Shown: one piece after another, positions 7,165-14,322 of the stretch
Numbering within the stretch: the first letter of the stretch is position 1
Layout of the letters: the number at the start of each line of letters is the position of its first letter
NCBI GenBank assembly: GCA_016210825.1
Contig: JACQTM010000226.1
Span: 1-23,955 of the forward strand
Direction: 5' to 3'
DNA: 23,955 bases
Origin: Hyphomicrobiales bacterium
Lineage (GTDB): Bacteria; Pseudomonadota; Alphaproteobacteria; Rhizobiales; Xanthobacteraceae
Notes under the pieces: generated by a model
Databases searched by the model: none
What the model saw: the letters and a program-made list of their open reading frames with translations, nothing else
Told to the model about the DNA's origin: nothing
Translations under genes and position numbers: made by a program

Positions 7165-8268
7165 ATGGCCAAGACATCCGTTAAGAGCACGCCGAAGTTC
7201 ACCGTCCGCAAGGGAATGCCGAGCGTCGCGCTTAGTCGCGAGGAATTCACCAAGCGGTTCTGGGCGAAATTTTACGATCCGGAATTCGAGGCGCTCAAAC
7301 CGCAGCTCGACAAGATCGCGGCGACGGCATGGAAGGCCTACCACGAATACCACAAGAGCCCGCGCACGCGCCGCGCCGGCGCGGGCTTCGCCGATCCCGA
7401 TTTCAAATTGCCGGTTGAGTGGCTGGAGACGCGTGAAGCGATCCAGGCCGCCGAGAAGCGGCAGAAGAATCCGAAAACGCCGTCGCGCATCCTCATCGTC
7501 AACGGCTCTTCACGAAATGACCAAACCTGCCCCGGTGAAATGTCGAAGACCTGGCGGCTTGTCACCATGGCGCGCGAGATCGTTAAAAAGACAAAAGGCT
7601 TCGAGGTCGAGGTGCTCGATCTCTCACGGCTCACCGCCGAATACGGCCGCGTCATCTTTCCGTGCAAGGCCTGCGTCTCAACCGCGCAGCCGCTCTGCCA
7701 CTGGCCGTGCTCGTGCTATCCCAACCACGCGATCGGCCAGAGCGGCGACTGGATGGCGGAGATCTATCCGATGTGGGTGGCCGCGCACGGCGTCATGATC
7801 GTCACTCCCGTCAACTGGTATCAGGCACCTTCTTCGCTCAAGCTGATGATCGACCGTCTGGTTTGCGCCGACGGCGGCAATCCCGACCAGACCTCGACCC
7901 GCGGCAAGAATCCGGTGATAGCGAAAGAGCTCGAACTCAAGGGCTGGCCGTATCCGCGGCATCTTGCCGGGCGCACCTTCGCCGTATTCGCCCACGGCGA
8001 CGCCAGCGGGCCGGAGAACCTTCGCCGCATACTCTCCGACTGGCTGCAGGATATCGGCATGATTCCGGCAGGACACCAAAGCTCACTCGATCGCTACATT
8101 GGATATCTTACGCCCTACGCCACGAGCCACGACGATCTCGACGCCGATGAAGGTTTGCACGAGGAGGTGCGCAACATGGCGCGCGCGCTCATTCAGGCGG
8201 TAAAACAATTGCGGCGCGGCGAATTGAAGGCGCCCGACCGCGACCTGCACGAAGCGCGGCCGAAGTAG
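7165..8268 (+). CDS. NADPH-dependent FMN reductase / flavodoxin-family protein
   Basis: From the ATG at 7165 the protein has 367 residues. A flavodoxin-like fold starts near residue 107: RILIVNGSSR (108-117) resembles the phosphate-binding first loop of FMN reductases, and TPVNWYQAPSSLKLMIDR (214-231) resembles the second FMN-contact region. In between is a cysteine-rich segment with C167, C170, C178, C182 and C184. C167-x2-C170 recalls iron-sulfur flavoproteins, although the pattern is not a standard ferredoxin motif. The N-terminal 105 residues have no domain I recognise. The chosen start follows GGGGGGAT; an in-frame TTG upstream at 7111 is less likely. Likely an oxidoreductase using FMN; substrate unknown. 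It converges with the membrane protein gene, 13 bp away, with no terminator between. Confidence 0.8.
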   Translation: MAKTSVKSTPKFTVRKGMPSVALSREEFTKRFWAKFYDPEFEALKPQLDKIAATAWKAYHEYHKSPRTRRAGAGFADPDFKLPVEWLETREAIQAAEKRQKNPKTPSRILIVNGSSRNDQTCPGEMSKTWRLVTMAREIVKKTKGFEVEVLDLSRLTAEYGRVIFPCKACVSTAQPLCHWPCSCYPNHAIGQSGDWMAEIYPMWVAAHGVMIVTPVNWYQAPSSLKLMIDRLVCADGGNPDQTSTRGKNPVIAKELELKGWPYPRHLAGRTFAVFAHGDASGPENLRRILSDWLQDIGMIPAGHQSSLDRYIGYLTPYATSHDDLDADEGLHEEVRNMARALIQAVKQLRRGELKAPDRDLHEARPK

Positions 8269-8281
8269 AAATAAAAGTGAG

Positions 8282-8800
8282 TTAAACGGATCGCAAAACG
8301 TATCCGCGCTCAGCGTCAAGTCGTTCCACACGGATCTTGATGACGCGCTCACCCCTTCGTTCGAACAGGCTCAAAGCGGTGATCGCACCCGCCAGGAACA
8401 GTTGCGCGCTTGGCAGGCTGGCGATGTTCTTCGCCCCGCCGAGAGCCGCCGAGACGCCGACAATCTCCGCGGAGAGCAGTAGTAGCAACAGCGCCGCCTG
8501 CAGCATCTCGTGGTCGGGGTTGCGCCCGCGCAAGCAATGCACGCGATCCAAGACCAGTAGCATGAAAACGATCGCTACGGCGAGCTTGAGAGCCGCTAAG
8601 AAGGCGGCGGCATTCGCGAGCCCCATAGGTCCAAGACCAAACAGACGGCCGACGCCATAAACAACGCGCGCGAAGCTTGAATCCTCAAAGCCATAGATCG
8701 GCGATGCGAGAATGCGCACGGCGTCCGCGCCCCATACCAGGGCGAAGTAAAGCGCGATCGCACCCGCGATGATGTGCAGAGCGTTGGGAAGGTGCCGCAT
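8282..8800 (-). CDS. Small multi-pass membrane protein of unknown function
   Basis: I do not recognise a characterised family. The 172-residue protein has about four hydrophobic segments: residues 8-28, 62-86, 100-122 (with a run of six Leu) and 128-147. A charged C-terminal tail follows (ERRGERVIKIRVERLDAERG, 147-166). There is no clear signal peptide apart from the first membrane segment and no catalytic motif. The ATG at 8800 has only a poor ribosome binding site. It is oriented against the flavodoxin-like gene and lies downstream of the Gln-rich gene with a hairpin between them, so it is probably a separate transcription unit. Confidence 0.7.
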   Translation of the reverse strand: MRHLPNALHIIAGAIALYFALVWGADAVRILASPIYGFEDSSFARVVYGVGRLFGLGPMGLANAAAFLAALKLAVAIVFMLLVLDRVHCLRGRNPDHEMLQAALLLLLLSAEIVGVSAALGGAKNIASLPSAQLFLAGAITALSLFERRGERVIKIRVERLDAERGYVLRSV

Positions 8801-8895
8801 CAGGGCAAAGCTAGTCTTTCCAATTGTACCGGCAATGGAAAAGCTTTCTTTACCTTACCGGCGGACCGGCGGCGTGGTCGGTTCATGACATGACA

Positions 8896-8923
8896 GAAGC
8901 CTCGCCGTTTCCGGCGAGGCTTC
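8896..8923 (-). terminator. Terminator-like hairpin after the Gln-rich gene
   Basis: GAAGCCTCGCC (8896-8906), a 6-nt loop, and GGCGAGGCTTC (8913-8923) form a perfect 11-bp stem, 28 bp past the stop of the Gln-rich gene. There is no long T-run on either side (minus-strand continuation TGTCATGTCA), so termination may be weak; mRNA 3'-end protection is an alternative. Confidence 0.6.
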
Positions 8924-8951
8924 CATCTATTCGACTCGAGATTTACCGCAA

Positions 8952-9134
8952 TCAGCGATTGGCGCCGCCTTGCTGTTGACCCGGCTTCTGGCCGCCCTGC
9001 TGACCGCCTTGTCCCGGCTGCTGGGTCTGTTGGCCCGGCTTCTGGCTTGGATTGCCCTGCTGTCCACCCTGGCCTGGACGCGGGTTGTTCTGCTGCTGTT
9101 GCTGCTGCGGGTTCTGGTTACGCTGGTCTTTCAT
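8952..9134 (-). CDS. Gln/Gly/Pro-rich low-complexity small protein
   Basis: A 60-residue hydrophilic protein made mostly of Gln, Gly, Pro and Asn, with a Q6 run near residue 10 and no hydrophobic segment or cysteine. The second half holds two imperfect copies of a PGQGGQQG...QKPGQQ unit, so it probably grew by tandem duplication; it should be disordered. The ATG at 9134 is chosen over an in-frame ATG at 9242 because GGAG lies 7 nt upstream and a GGAAC-N16-CGTT promoter ends just 30 nt upstream, which excludes the longer start from that transcript. A hairpin follows the stop. No function can be assigned. The promoter suggests expression in the general stress response, and its composition recalls small hydrophilic stress proteins, but homology is not claimed. 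Confidence 0.7.
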   Translation of the reverse strand: MKDQRNQNPQQQQQQNNPRPGQGGQQGNPSQKPGQQTQQPGQGGQQGGQKPGQQQGGANR

Positions 9135-9163
9135 GACAAACTCCAAATTTACACCCCAACGAT

Positions 9164-9188
9164 AACGCGCGGCGGTCCGTTTCGTTCC
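9164..9188 (-). promoter_or_regulatory. EcfG-type general stress promoter
   Basis: On the minus strand, GGAAC (9188-9184), exactly 16 nt, then CGTT (9167-9164). This matches the alphaproteobacterial EcfG (PhyR-NepR-EcfG) consensus GGAAC-N16/17-CGTT. The start codon of the Gln-rich gene is 30 nt downstream, leaving a short leader containing its ribosome binding site. Confidence 0.75.
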
Positions 9189-9248
9189 GATTAAAATTAC
9201 TCGCCATATTGCACGACACTTATCGGACAAATTTTTGGACACCTGCGC

Positions 9249-9782
9249 TCAAAGCTGCTTGTAGGCCCGCCCGTGGTAATGCAGCGTCGGTGCTATGCGT
9301 CCAAGGTGCATATCAATCACCGTGCCGAAATAGACATCATGAGAGGCAACCGATTTTGCTTCGACGATACGGCAATCGAACGCCGCCACCGCGCCTTTGA
9401 GTGCGGGTGAGCCGGTGGTGAGCGCTTGCCACGTCCCACTGGCGAAGCGGTCCGACATGTAAATTCCGGTGCGCCCGGCGAATAGATCGGCGACATCCTG
9501 CATGTCCGCGGCAAGCGTATTGACGCAGAACACGCCGTTGGCCCGCAGCACCGGCGTGATACGGCTGCGGCGTTTAAGGCACACAAGAAGCGTCGCAGGT
9601 TCGTCAGAAACCGACGTCACCGCCGTCGCCGTAAAGCCCGCATTGCCGGCCGGACCCGCGGTTGTGACGATGTGAACCGCGGCGCCAAGCCGGCTCATAG
9701 CCTCGCGAAACATTCCCGCATCCACAGCCGCGGATGGCCGGTTGCGCGCGGGAACATCGCCGCGGGGTTGGTGTTCGTTCAT
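9249..9782 (-). CDS. Flavin reductase domain protein (HpaC/RutF-like)
   Basis: Likely an NAD(P)H:flavin oxidoreductase, the reductase partner type that supplies reduced FMN or FAD to two-component monooxygenases. From the ATG at 9782 it has 177 residues, typical for the family. Seen are FREAMSRLGAAVHIVTT (25-41), the flavin-binding stretch GFTATAVTSVSDEPATLLVC (49-68), NGVFCVNTLA (82-91), and the C-terminal LHYHGRAYKQL. A longer in-frame start at 9890 adds an Arg-rich stretch unlike the family; the ribosome binding site at 9782 is poor, so the start is uncertain. It is divergent from livH. No monooxygenase partner is in the window. Confidence 0.85.
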   Translation of the reverse strand: MNEHQPRGDVPARNRPSAAVDAGMFREAMSRLGAAVHIVTTAGPAGNAGFTATAVTSVSDEPATLLVCLKRRSRITPVLRANGVFCVNTLAADMQDVADLFAGRTGIYMSDRFASGTWQALTTGSPALKGAVAAFDCRIVEAKSVASHDVYFGTVIDMHLGRIAPTLHYHGRAYKQL

Positions 9783-9980
9783 TCGCTGTGTCCGCCATGG
9801 GCGTAAGCGGTCAAGGTGGCCTTTTGCCGCCGGTCTTACAAGATGCGGCTTCTTGGCGAGCCGAAGGCGAATTGTCGGAAAACTGCGCACGCGCTAAGTC
9901 TTATCCGTGGGACCGCACCGGTTGACAGGCACCACGGGGTGCGAGCCCATAGGCCGGTTGGCGGCGCAGGGGGATGACGC

Positions 9981-10895
9981 GTGGAAATCTTCGTTCAGCA
10001 ATTGATCAACGGCATCACGCTCGGCTCGATCTATGGGCTCATCGCCATCGGTTATACGATGGTCTACGGCATTATCGGCATGATCAACTTCGCCCATGGC
10101 GATGTTTTCATGGTCGGCGCGTTCCTGGCGCTGATTGCCTTCCTCGCGCTCGTCGCCATCGGCGTGACTGCGGTCCCGCTCGCGCTTTTCCTGGTGCTGC
10201 TGATCGCCATGGCGCTCACCTCGCTGTATGGCTGGACCGTCGAGCGTCTCGCCTACCGGCCGCTGCGCCACTCCTTCCGCCTTGCCCCGCTGATCTCGGC
10301 AATCGGCATGTCGATCGTGCTGCAGAACTACGTGCAGATCGCGCAAGGCGCGCGCGTCAAGCCGCTGCCGCCGCTGATCCAGGGCGGCTATACGTTGATC
10401 GACAACGACGTTTTTATTGTTCGGCTCTCCAACGTGCAGATTCTCGTGGTCGTGACCACGCTGGCGTTGATGGCGGTGTTTTCCTGGGTCATCGCCAGGA
10501 CGCGTCTCGGCCGCGACATGCGCGCCTGCGAGCAGGATCTGAAGATGGCGTCGCTGGTCGGCGTCGACGTCGACCGCACCATTTCGCTGACCTTCGTGAT
10601 CGGCGCGGCGCTCGCCGCCGTCGCCGGAATCATGACCCTGCTCTATTACGGCGTGATCGATTTCTACATCGGTTTCGTCGCCGGCGTGAAAGCCTTCACC
10701 GCCGCGGTCCTCGGCGGCATCGGCTCACTGCCCGGCGCGATGCTGGGCGGTCTTCTGATCGGCTTGATCGAGACGTTCTGGTCGGCCTACTTCTCCAGCG
10801 AGTACAAAGACGTCGCCGCGTTCTCGATCCTGATCATCGTGCTGATCTTCCTGCCGACCGGGATTCTCGGCCGGCCGGAAATCGAAAAAGTCTGA
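9981..10895 (+). CDS. livH: Branched-chain amino acid ABC transporter permease LivH
   Basis: One of two inner-membrane permeases of a LIV-I-type importer. It has 304 residues and about eight hydrophobic segments. Family segments include the N-terminal QQLINGITLGSIYGLIAIGY (6-25), INFAHGDVFMVGAFLAL (34-50), AYRPLR, ARTRLGRDMRACEQD, and the cytoplasmic coupling region AAVLGGIGSLPGAMLGGLLIG near the end. The GTG at 9981 has AGGGGG about 7 nt upstream. The stop is directly followed by the livM start codon, so the genes are translated in sequence. A 435-codon open frame starting at 9974 in another frame is an Arg-rich shadow of this gene. Confidence 0.95.
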   Translation: MEIFVQQLINGITLGSIYGLIAIGYTMVYGIIGMINFAHGDVFMVGAFLALIAFLALVAIGVTAVPLALFLVLLIAMALTSLYGWTVERLAYRPLRHSFRLAPLISAIGMSIVLQNYVQIAQGARVKPLPPLIQGGYTLIDNDVFIVRLSNVQILVVVTTLALMAVFSWVIARTRLGRDMRACEQDLKMASLVGVDVDRTISLTFVIGAALAAVAGIMTLLYYGVIDFYIGFVAGVKAFTAAVLGGIGSLPGAMLGGLLIGLIETFWSAYFSSEYKDVAAFSILIIVLIFLPTGILGRPEIEKV

Positions 10896-12224
10896 GTGAT
10901 CGAGGACCCGGTGTCGCGCGCGGCCCACCCCGGCAAACGTCCGCTCGATATCCTCGCCGCGCTCAAGAGCGCGGTGCTGGCGGCGCTGGTCGCATTCGGA
11001 CTGTTCTCGCTGCTGATCGGGCTGCGCACCGATCAGGGGCCCACCGGAGCGCTGGTGCTGACGGAACGCTTCGGCGAATTGGGCGCGTTCGTTGCGGTGG
11101 CTTTCGTCGGCGTGTTCTTGCGCGAACTCCTGCTGCGCGACAAGCGGATCGATATCGTGCGCTTCGTGCCGCCCGTCGTGACAGCGGCCGCGCGGCGGAT
11201 CATCCCCTTCGTTGGGCCGGCATTGCTTGTCTTTGCGCTCGTGGTACCGGTGATGTTCTTTCACAATCGGTATCTTCTTGATCTTAGCATCCAGATCCTC
11301 ACCTACGTCATGCTCGGCTGGGGATTGAATATCGTGGTTGGCCTCGCCGGCCTGCTCGATTTAGGCTACGTCGCTTTCTACGCGGTCGGCGCCTATTCCT
11401 ACGCGCTGCTCGCGCAGAATTTTGGCCTCGGCTTCTGGATCTGTCTGCCGCTCGCCGGAATCCTCGCCGCGTTCTGGGGCGTCTTGCTCGGCTTTCCGGT
11501 ACTGCGGCTGCGCGGCGACTATCTCGCCATCGTGACGCTGGCCTTCGGCGAAATTATCCGCCTCGTGCTCACCAATTGGCAAAGCTTCACCGGTGGCCCA
11601 AACGGCATTTCCGGCATCGCGCGTCCAAGCTTCTTCGGCCTTCCGTTCACGGATGGCGAAGGCGGGTTTGCGGCGACCTTCGGGCTCGAATTCACGCCGA
11701 CACATCGCGTCGTATTTCTCTACTATCTGATCCTTGCGCTCGCACTGGTGACCAACATTGTGACGGTGCGGCTGCGCCGGCTGCCGATCGGCCGCGCCTG
11801 GGAGGCCTTGCGCGAGGACGAGATCGCCTGCCGAACGCTCGGCATCAACACCACCAATACCAAGCTCACGGCGTTCGCCATCGGCGCCATGTTCGGCGGC
11901 TTCGCCGGCTCGTTCTTCGCCACGCGCCAGGGGTTCATCAGCCCGGAGAGCTTCGTCTTCGGCGAGTCGGCGCTGGTGCTCGCCATCGTCGTGCTCGGTG
12001 GCATGGGCTCGCAGATTGGCGTCGCCGTCGCCGCCGCCGTGATGCTCGGCGGCTTCGAGTTTTTCCGCGAGTTCCAGCAATACCGCATGCTGGTGTTCGG
12101 TTTCGCCATGGTCGGAATCATGATCTGGCGTCCGCGCGGCCTAGTCGCGACCCGGATGCCCTCGGTGTTCCTGAAAGAACGCAAGATCGTCGCTGCCGAA
12201 TTCGTCGCGGAGGGCCGTGGATGA
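10896..12224 (+). CDS. livM: Branched-chain amino acid ABC transporter permease LivM
   Basis: Second permease of the LIV importer, 442 residues. The conserved core starts near residue 128 (QILTYVMLGWGLNIVVGLAG) and includes GYVAFYAVGAYSYALL, LRLRGDYLAIVTLAFGEIIRL, the GGPNGISGI loop, GRAWEALREDEIACRTLGIN, and VVLGGMGSQIGVAVAAAVM. The first 125 residues form an extension with several hydrophobic stretches, as in long LivM forms with the N-terminal DUF3382-type region. The GTG start directly abuts the livH stop with a weak Shine-Dalgarno, which points to translational coupling. The last bases overlap livG (ATGA at 12221-12224). Confidence 0.94.
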   Translation: MIEDPVSRAAHPGKRPLDILAALKSAVLAALVAFGLFSLLIGLRTDQGPTGALVLTERFGELGAFVAVAFVGVFLRELLLRDKRIDIVRFVPPVVTAAARRIIPFVGPALLVFALVVPVMFFHNRYLLDLSIQILTYVMLGWGLNIVVGLAGLLDLGYVAFYAVGAYSYALLAQNFGLGFWICLPLAGILAAFWGVLLGFPVLRLRGDYLAIVTLAFGEIIRLVLTNWQSFTGGPNGISGIARPSFFGLPFTDGEGGFAATFGLEFTPTHRVVFLYYLILALALVTNIVTVRLRRLPIGRAWEALREDEIACRTLGINTTNTKLTAFAIGAMFGGFAGSFFATRQGFISPESFVFGESALVLAIVVLGGMGSQIGVAVAAAVMLGGFEFFREFQQYRMLVFGFAMVGIMIWRPRGLVATRMPSVFLKERKIVAAEFVAEGRG

Positions 12225-13063
12225 ACGGCACAGTGGAACCAATTTTGACCGTCGAACACCTGACCATGCGCTTCGGCGGCCTGGTTGCCGTCGACGATCT
12301 GTCGTTTTCCGCGCGACCGGGCGATATCACCGCGCTGATCGGGCCAAACGGCGCCGGCAAAACCACGGTGTTCAATTGCATCACCGGCTTCTACAAGCCG
12401 ACCGTCGGCATGATACGGCTCGCGCATCCGGACGGAAAAACGTTTCTGCTGGAGCGCCTGCTCGATTTTCGTATTTCCCAGCGCGCGCGCGGGTCGCGCA
12501 CGTTCCAGAACATCCGTCTGTTCCAGGGCATGACCGTGCTCGAAAACCTCATGGTCGCGCGGCACAATCCGTTGATGCTCGCCTCCGGATTCACGCTTTT
12601 CGGAATGCTCGGCTTGCGCACCTTTACCAACGCCGAGCGCGCGGCGATCGACATGGCGAAATACTGGCTCGACAAAATCGGCATCACGTCGCGTGCCGAT
12701 GACCCGGCCGGCGATCTGCCCTATGGCGCCCAGCGCCGCCTTGAGGTCGCGCGCGCCATGTGCACCGAGCCGGTCTTGCTCTGCCTCGACGAGCCAGCAG
12801 CGGGCCTCAATGCGCGCGAAAGCGCCGAGCTTAACGAATTGCTGTTGTTCATCCGCGCCGAGCACGCGACCTCGATCCTGCTGATCGAGCACGACATGTC
12901 GGTGGTCATGGAGATTTCCGACCATATCGTGGTGCTCGATTATGGCGTGAAGATCGCTGACGGCGCGCCGGCGGCGATCCGCGACGACCCCAGGGTGATC
13001 GCCGCCTATCTCGGTGTCGACGACGAAGAAATCGCGGACGTGGAAGCGGAGGTCGGAACGTGA
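12221..13063 (+). CDS. livG: Branched-chain amino acid ABC transporter ATP-binding protein LivG
   Basis: First ATPase of the LIV importer, 280 residues, cytoplasmic. Seen are Walker A GPNGAGKT (41-48), the Q-loop region TFQNIRLFQGMTVLENL (94-110), the LivG-type signature LPYGAQRRLEVARA (166-179), Walker B LLCLDE (186-191) with the following PAAGLN D-loop, and the H-loop His224 in IEHDMS. The ATG at 12221 overlaps the livM stop, as expected in a coupled operon; an open frame extending upstream to 11576 in the same phase is inside livM and is not used. The C-terminus carries an acidic tail (DDEEIADVEAE). Its GTGA junction overlaps livF. Confidence 0.95.
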   Translation: MNGTVEPILTVEHLTMRFGGLVAVDDLSFSARPGDITALIGPNGAGKTTVFNCITGFYKPTVGMIRLAHPDGKTFLLERLLDFRISQRARGSRTFQNIRLFQGMTVLENLMVARHNPLMLASGFTLFGMLGLRTFTNAERAAIDMAKYWLDKIGITSRADDPAGDLPYGAQRRLEVARAMCTEPVLLCLDEPAAGLNARESAELNELLLFIRAEHATSILLIEHDMSVVMEISDHIVVLDYGVKIADGAPAAIRDDPRVIAAYLGVDDEEIADVEAEVGT

Positions 13064-13818
13064 GTGCGCAGGTCGCAACGACAACCGTCGCGACTGCGGT
13101 CCCGCTCCTCGCCGTGCGCGGGGTGAAGACCTATTACGGCAACATCATCGCGCTGCGCGGGGTCGATCTCGAAGTCCATGACGGGGAGATCGTCACACTG
13201 ATCGGCGCCAACGGCGCCGGCAAGTCGACACTGATGATGACGATCTTCGGCAATCCGCGCGCGCGCGAAGGCCAGATTCTGTATGAGGGCCGCGACATTA
13301 CGCATATGCCGACACACGAGATTGTGCGGCTGCGTATCGCGCAATCGCCGGAAGGCCGGCGTATTTTTGGCCGCATGACCGTGCTCGAAAATTTGCAATT
13401 GGGCGCGACCATCGCCGACCCTGCGCGTTTCGAGGAAGACCTCGCCCGCGTGCTCCGCCTCTTTCCACGGCTTAAGGAGCGGATTGACCAGCGCGGCGGC
13501 ACGTTATCCGGCGGCGAGCAGCAGATGCTGGCGATTGCCCGCGCGCTGGTGAGCCGCCCGCGCCTGTTGTTACTCGACGAGCCGTCGCTTGGACTCGCGC
13601 CGTTACTCGTCAAGCAGATCTTCGCCGCCATCCGCGAATTGAACGAGCGCGAGAAGCTCACGGTGTTCCTGGTCGAGCAAAACGCCTTCCATGCGCTTAA
13701 GTTGGCGCATCGCGGCTATGTCATGGTCAACGGCGAGATCACGCTTTCAGGCACCGGGCGCGAGCTGTTGAAGCGGCCGGAAATCCGCGCCGCCTATCTC
13801 GAAGGCGGGCGGCGTTGA
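13060..13818 (+). CDS. livF: Branched-chain amino acid ABC transporter ATP-binding protein LivF
   Basis: Second ATPase of the LIV importer, 252 residues. Seen are Walker A GANGAGKS (49-56), the LivF-typical SPEGRRIFGRMTVLENLQLG (96-115), signature LSGGEQQMLAIARAL (149-163), Walker B LLLLDE (169-174) with PSLGLAP, and the H-loop position carrying Gln (LVEQN), which is normal for LivF. The GTG at 13060 overlaps the livG stop (GTGA). The N-terminus is about 15 residues longer than the conserved domain, so a slightly later start is possible, but no better start codon is seen. Confidence 0.95.
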   Translation: MSAQVATTTVATAVPLLAVRGVKTYYGNIIALRGVDLEVHDGEIVTLIGANGAGKSTLMMTIFGNPRAREGQILYEGRDITHMPTHEIVRLRIAQSPEGRRIFGRMTVLENLQLGATIADPARFEEDLARVLRLFPRLKERIDQRGGTLSGGEQQMLAIARALVSRPRLLLLDEPSLGLAPLLVKQIFAAIRELNEREKLTVFLVEQNAFHALKLAHRGYVMVNGEITLSGTGRELLKRPEIRAAYLEGGRR

Positions 13819-13837
13819 AATTTCGGAATCAGATGCA

Positions 13838-14221
13838 ATGGTGATGGGTGAGCTTTACGCGACGGAATCGATCCTGCAGGTCCTGCTGGTGACCGGTGTC
13901 ATCGGCGGCGGCGCCGCCGGGCTCGCCGGGCGCGCCATCGCACAGACATGGCGGCCCTATTGGCACACGGTGCTTTACATGATCCTGCTCGGCGCTGCGG
14001 TACGCTTCGTGCATTTCGCGCTATTCGAGGCCGACCTGTTGTCGCTGCCCTCCTTTATAGTTGATACTGGCTATCTTATCGCGGTCAGCCTCCTCGCCTT
14101 CCGGATCACCCGGACTGCCCAGATGGTGACGCAATATCCCTGGCTTTACGCGCGCACCGGCCCGCTCACATGGCGCGACCGCGGCACGGGCGAGAAAAAA
14201 TCCGCAAATACATCGCTATGA
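13838..14221 (+). CDS. Small membrane protein resembling DUF6867, in the liv operon
   Basis: A 127-residue protein with three membrane segments (about 12-34, 42-63, 70-90) and a short cytoplasmic-looking tail. Segments such as GGGAAGLAGRAIAQTWRPYW (23-42), LLGAAVRFVHFALFE (50-64) and TQYPWLYARTGPLTWR (98-113) match my recollection of the DUF6867 family, found in Hyphomicrobiales next to livF; this is from memory, not a search. It lies 19 bp after livF and 101 bp before livJ. ATG at 13838, GTG at 13841 and ATG at 13844 are all possible starts; GGAA at 13825 mildly favours 13838. Its role is unknown. Its fixed place suggests an accessory part of the importer or a factor in its assembly. Confidence 0.8.
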   Translation: MVMGELYATESILQVLLVTGVIGGGAAGLAGRAIAQTWRPYWHTVLYMILLGAAVRFVHFALFEADLLSLPSFIVDTGYLIAVSLLAFRITRTAQMVTQYPWLYARTGPLTWRDRGTGEKKSANTSL

Positions 14222-14238
14222 GGTGATGACATCCGTCA

Positions 14239-14299
14239 AAAACCGGGGAAAATGACGCCAGCCGGTTTTGGCCGCGGCGGACATCGCATTTGGCCAAAA
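14239..14299 (+). promoter_or_regulatory. Overlapping, mutually exclusive hairpins in the livJ leader
   Basis: Hairpin 1 pairs AAAACCGG (14239-14246) with CCGGTTTT (14262-14269). Hairpin 2 pairs TTTTGGCC (14266-14273) with GGCCAAAA (14292-14299). Both have perfect 8-bp arms and share TTTT 14266-14269, so they cannot form fully together. The second ends just before the livJ ribosome binding site. Attenuation or processing between the transporter genes and livJ is possible but inferred. Confidence 0.45.
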
Positions 14300-14322
14300 A
14301 CAACACGCGAGAGGAGTAGACT

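Noticed and set aside
9926..9945. Short GCACC/GGTGC inverted repeat upstream of livH
   Set aside because: Arms are only 5 bp in GC-rich DNA, so chance is likely; not listed as an operator.
9974..11281. 435-codon open frame on the plus strand starting just before livH
   Set aside because: It overlaps livH and livM in another frame, is extremely Arg-rich and matches no family; livH has the better ribosome binding site spacing and a clear permease sequence.
11723..13084. 453-codon open frame on the minus strand
   Set aside because: It is antisense to livM and livG, with a charged, low-complexity composition typical of shadow frames in GC-rich DNA.
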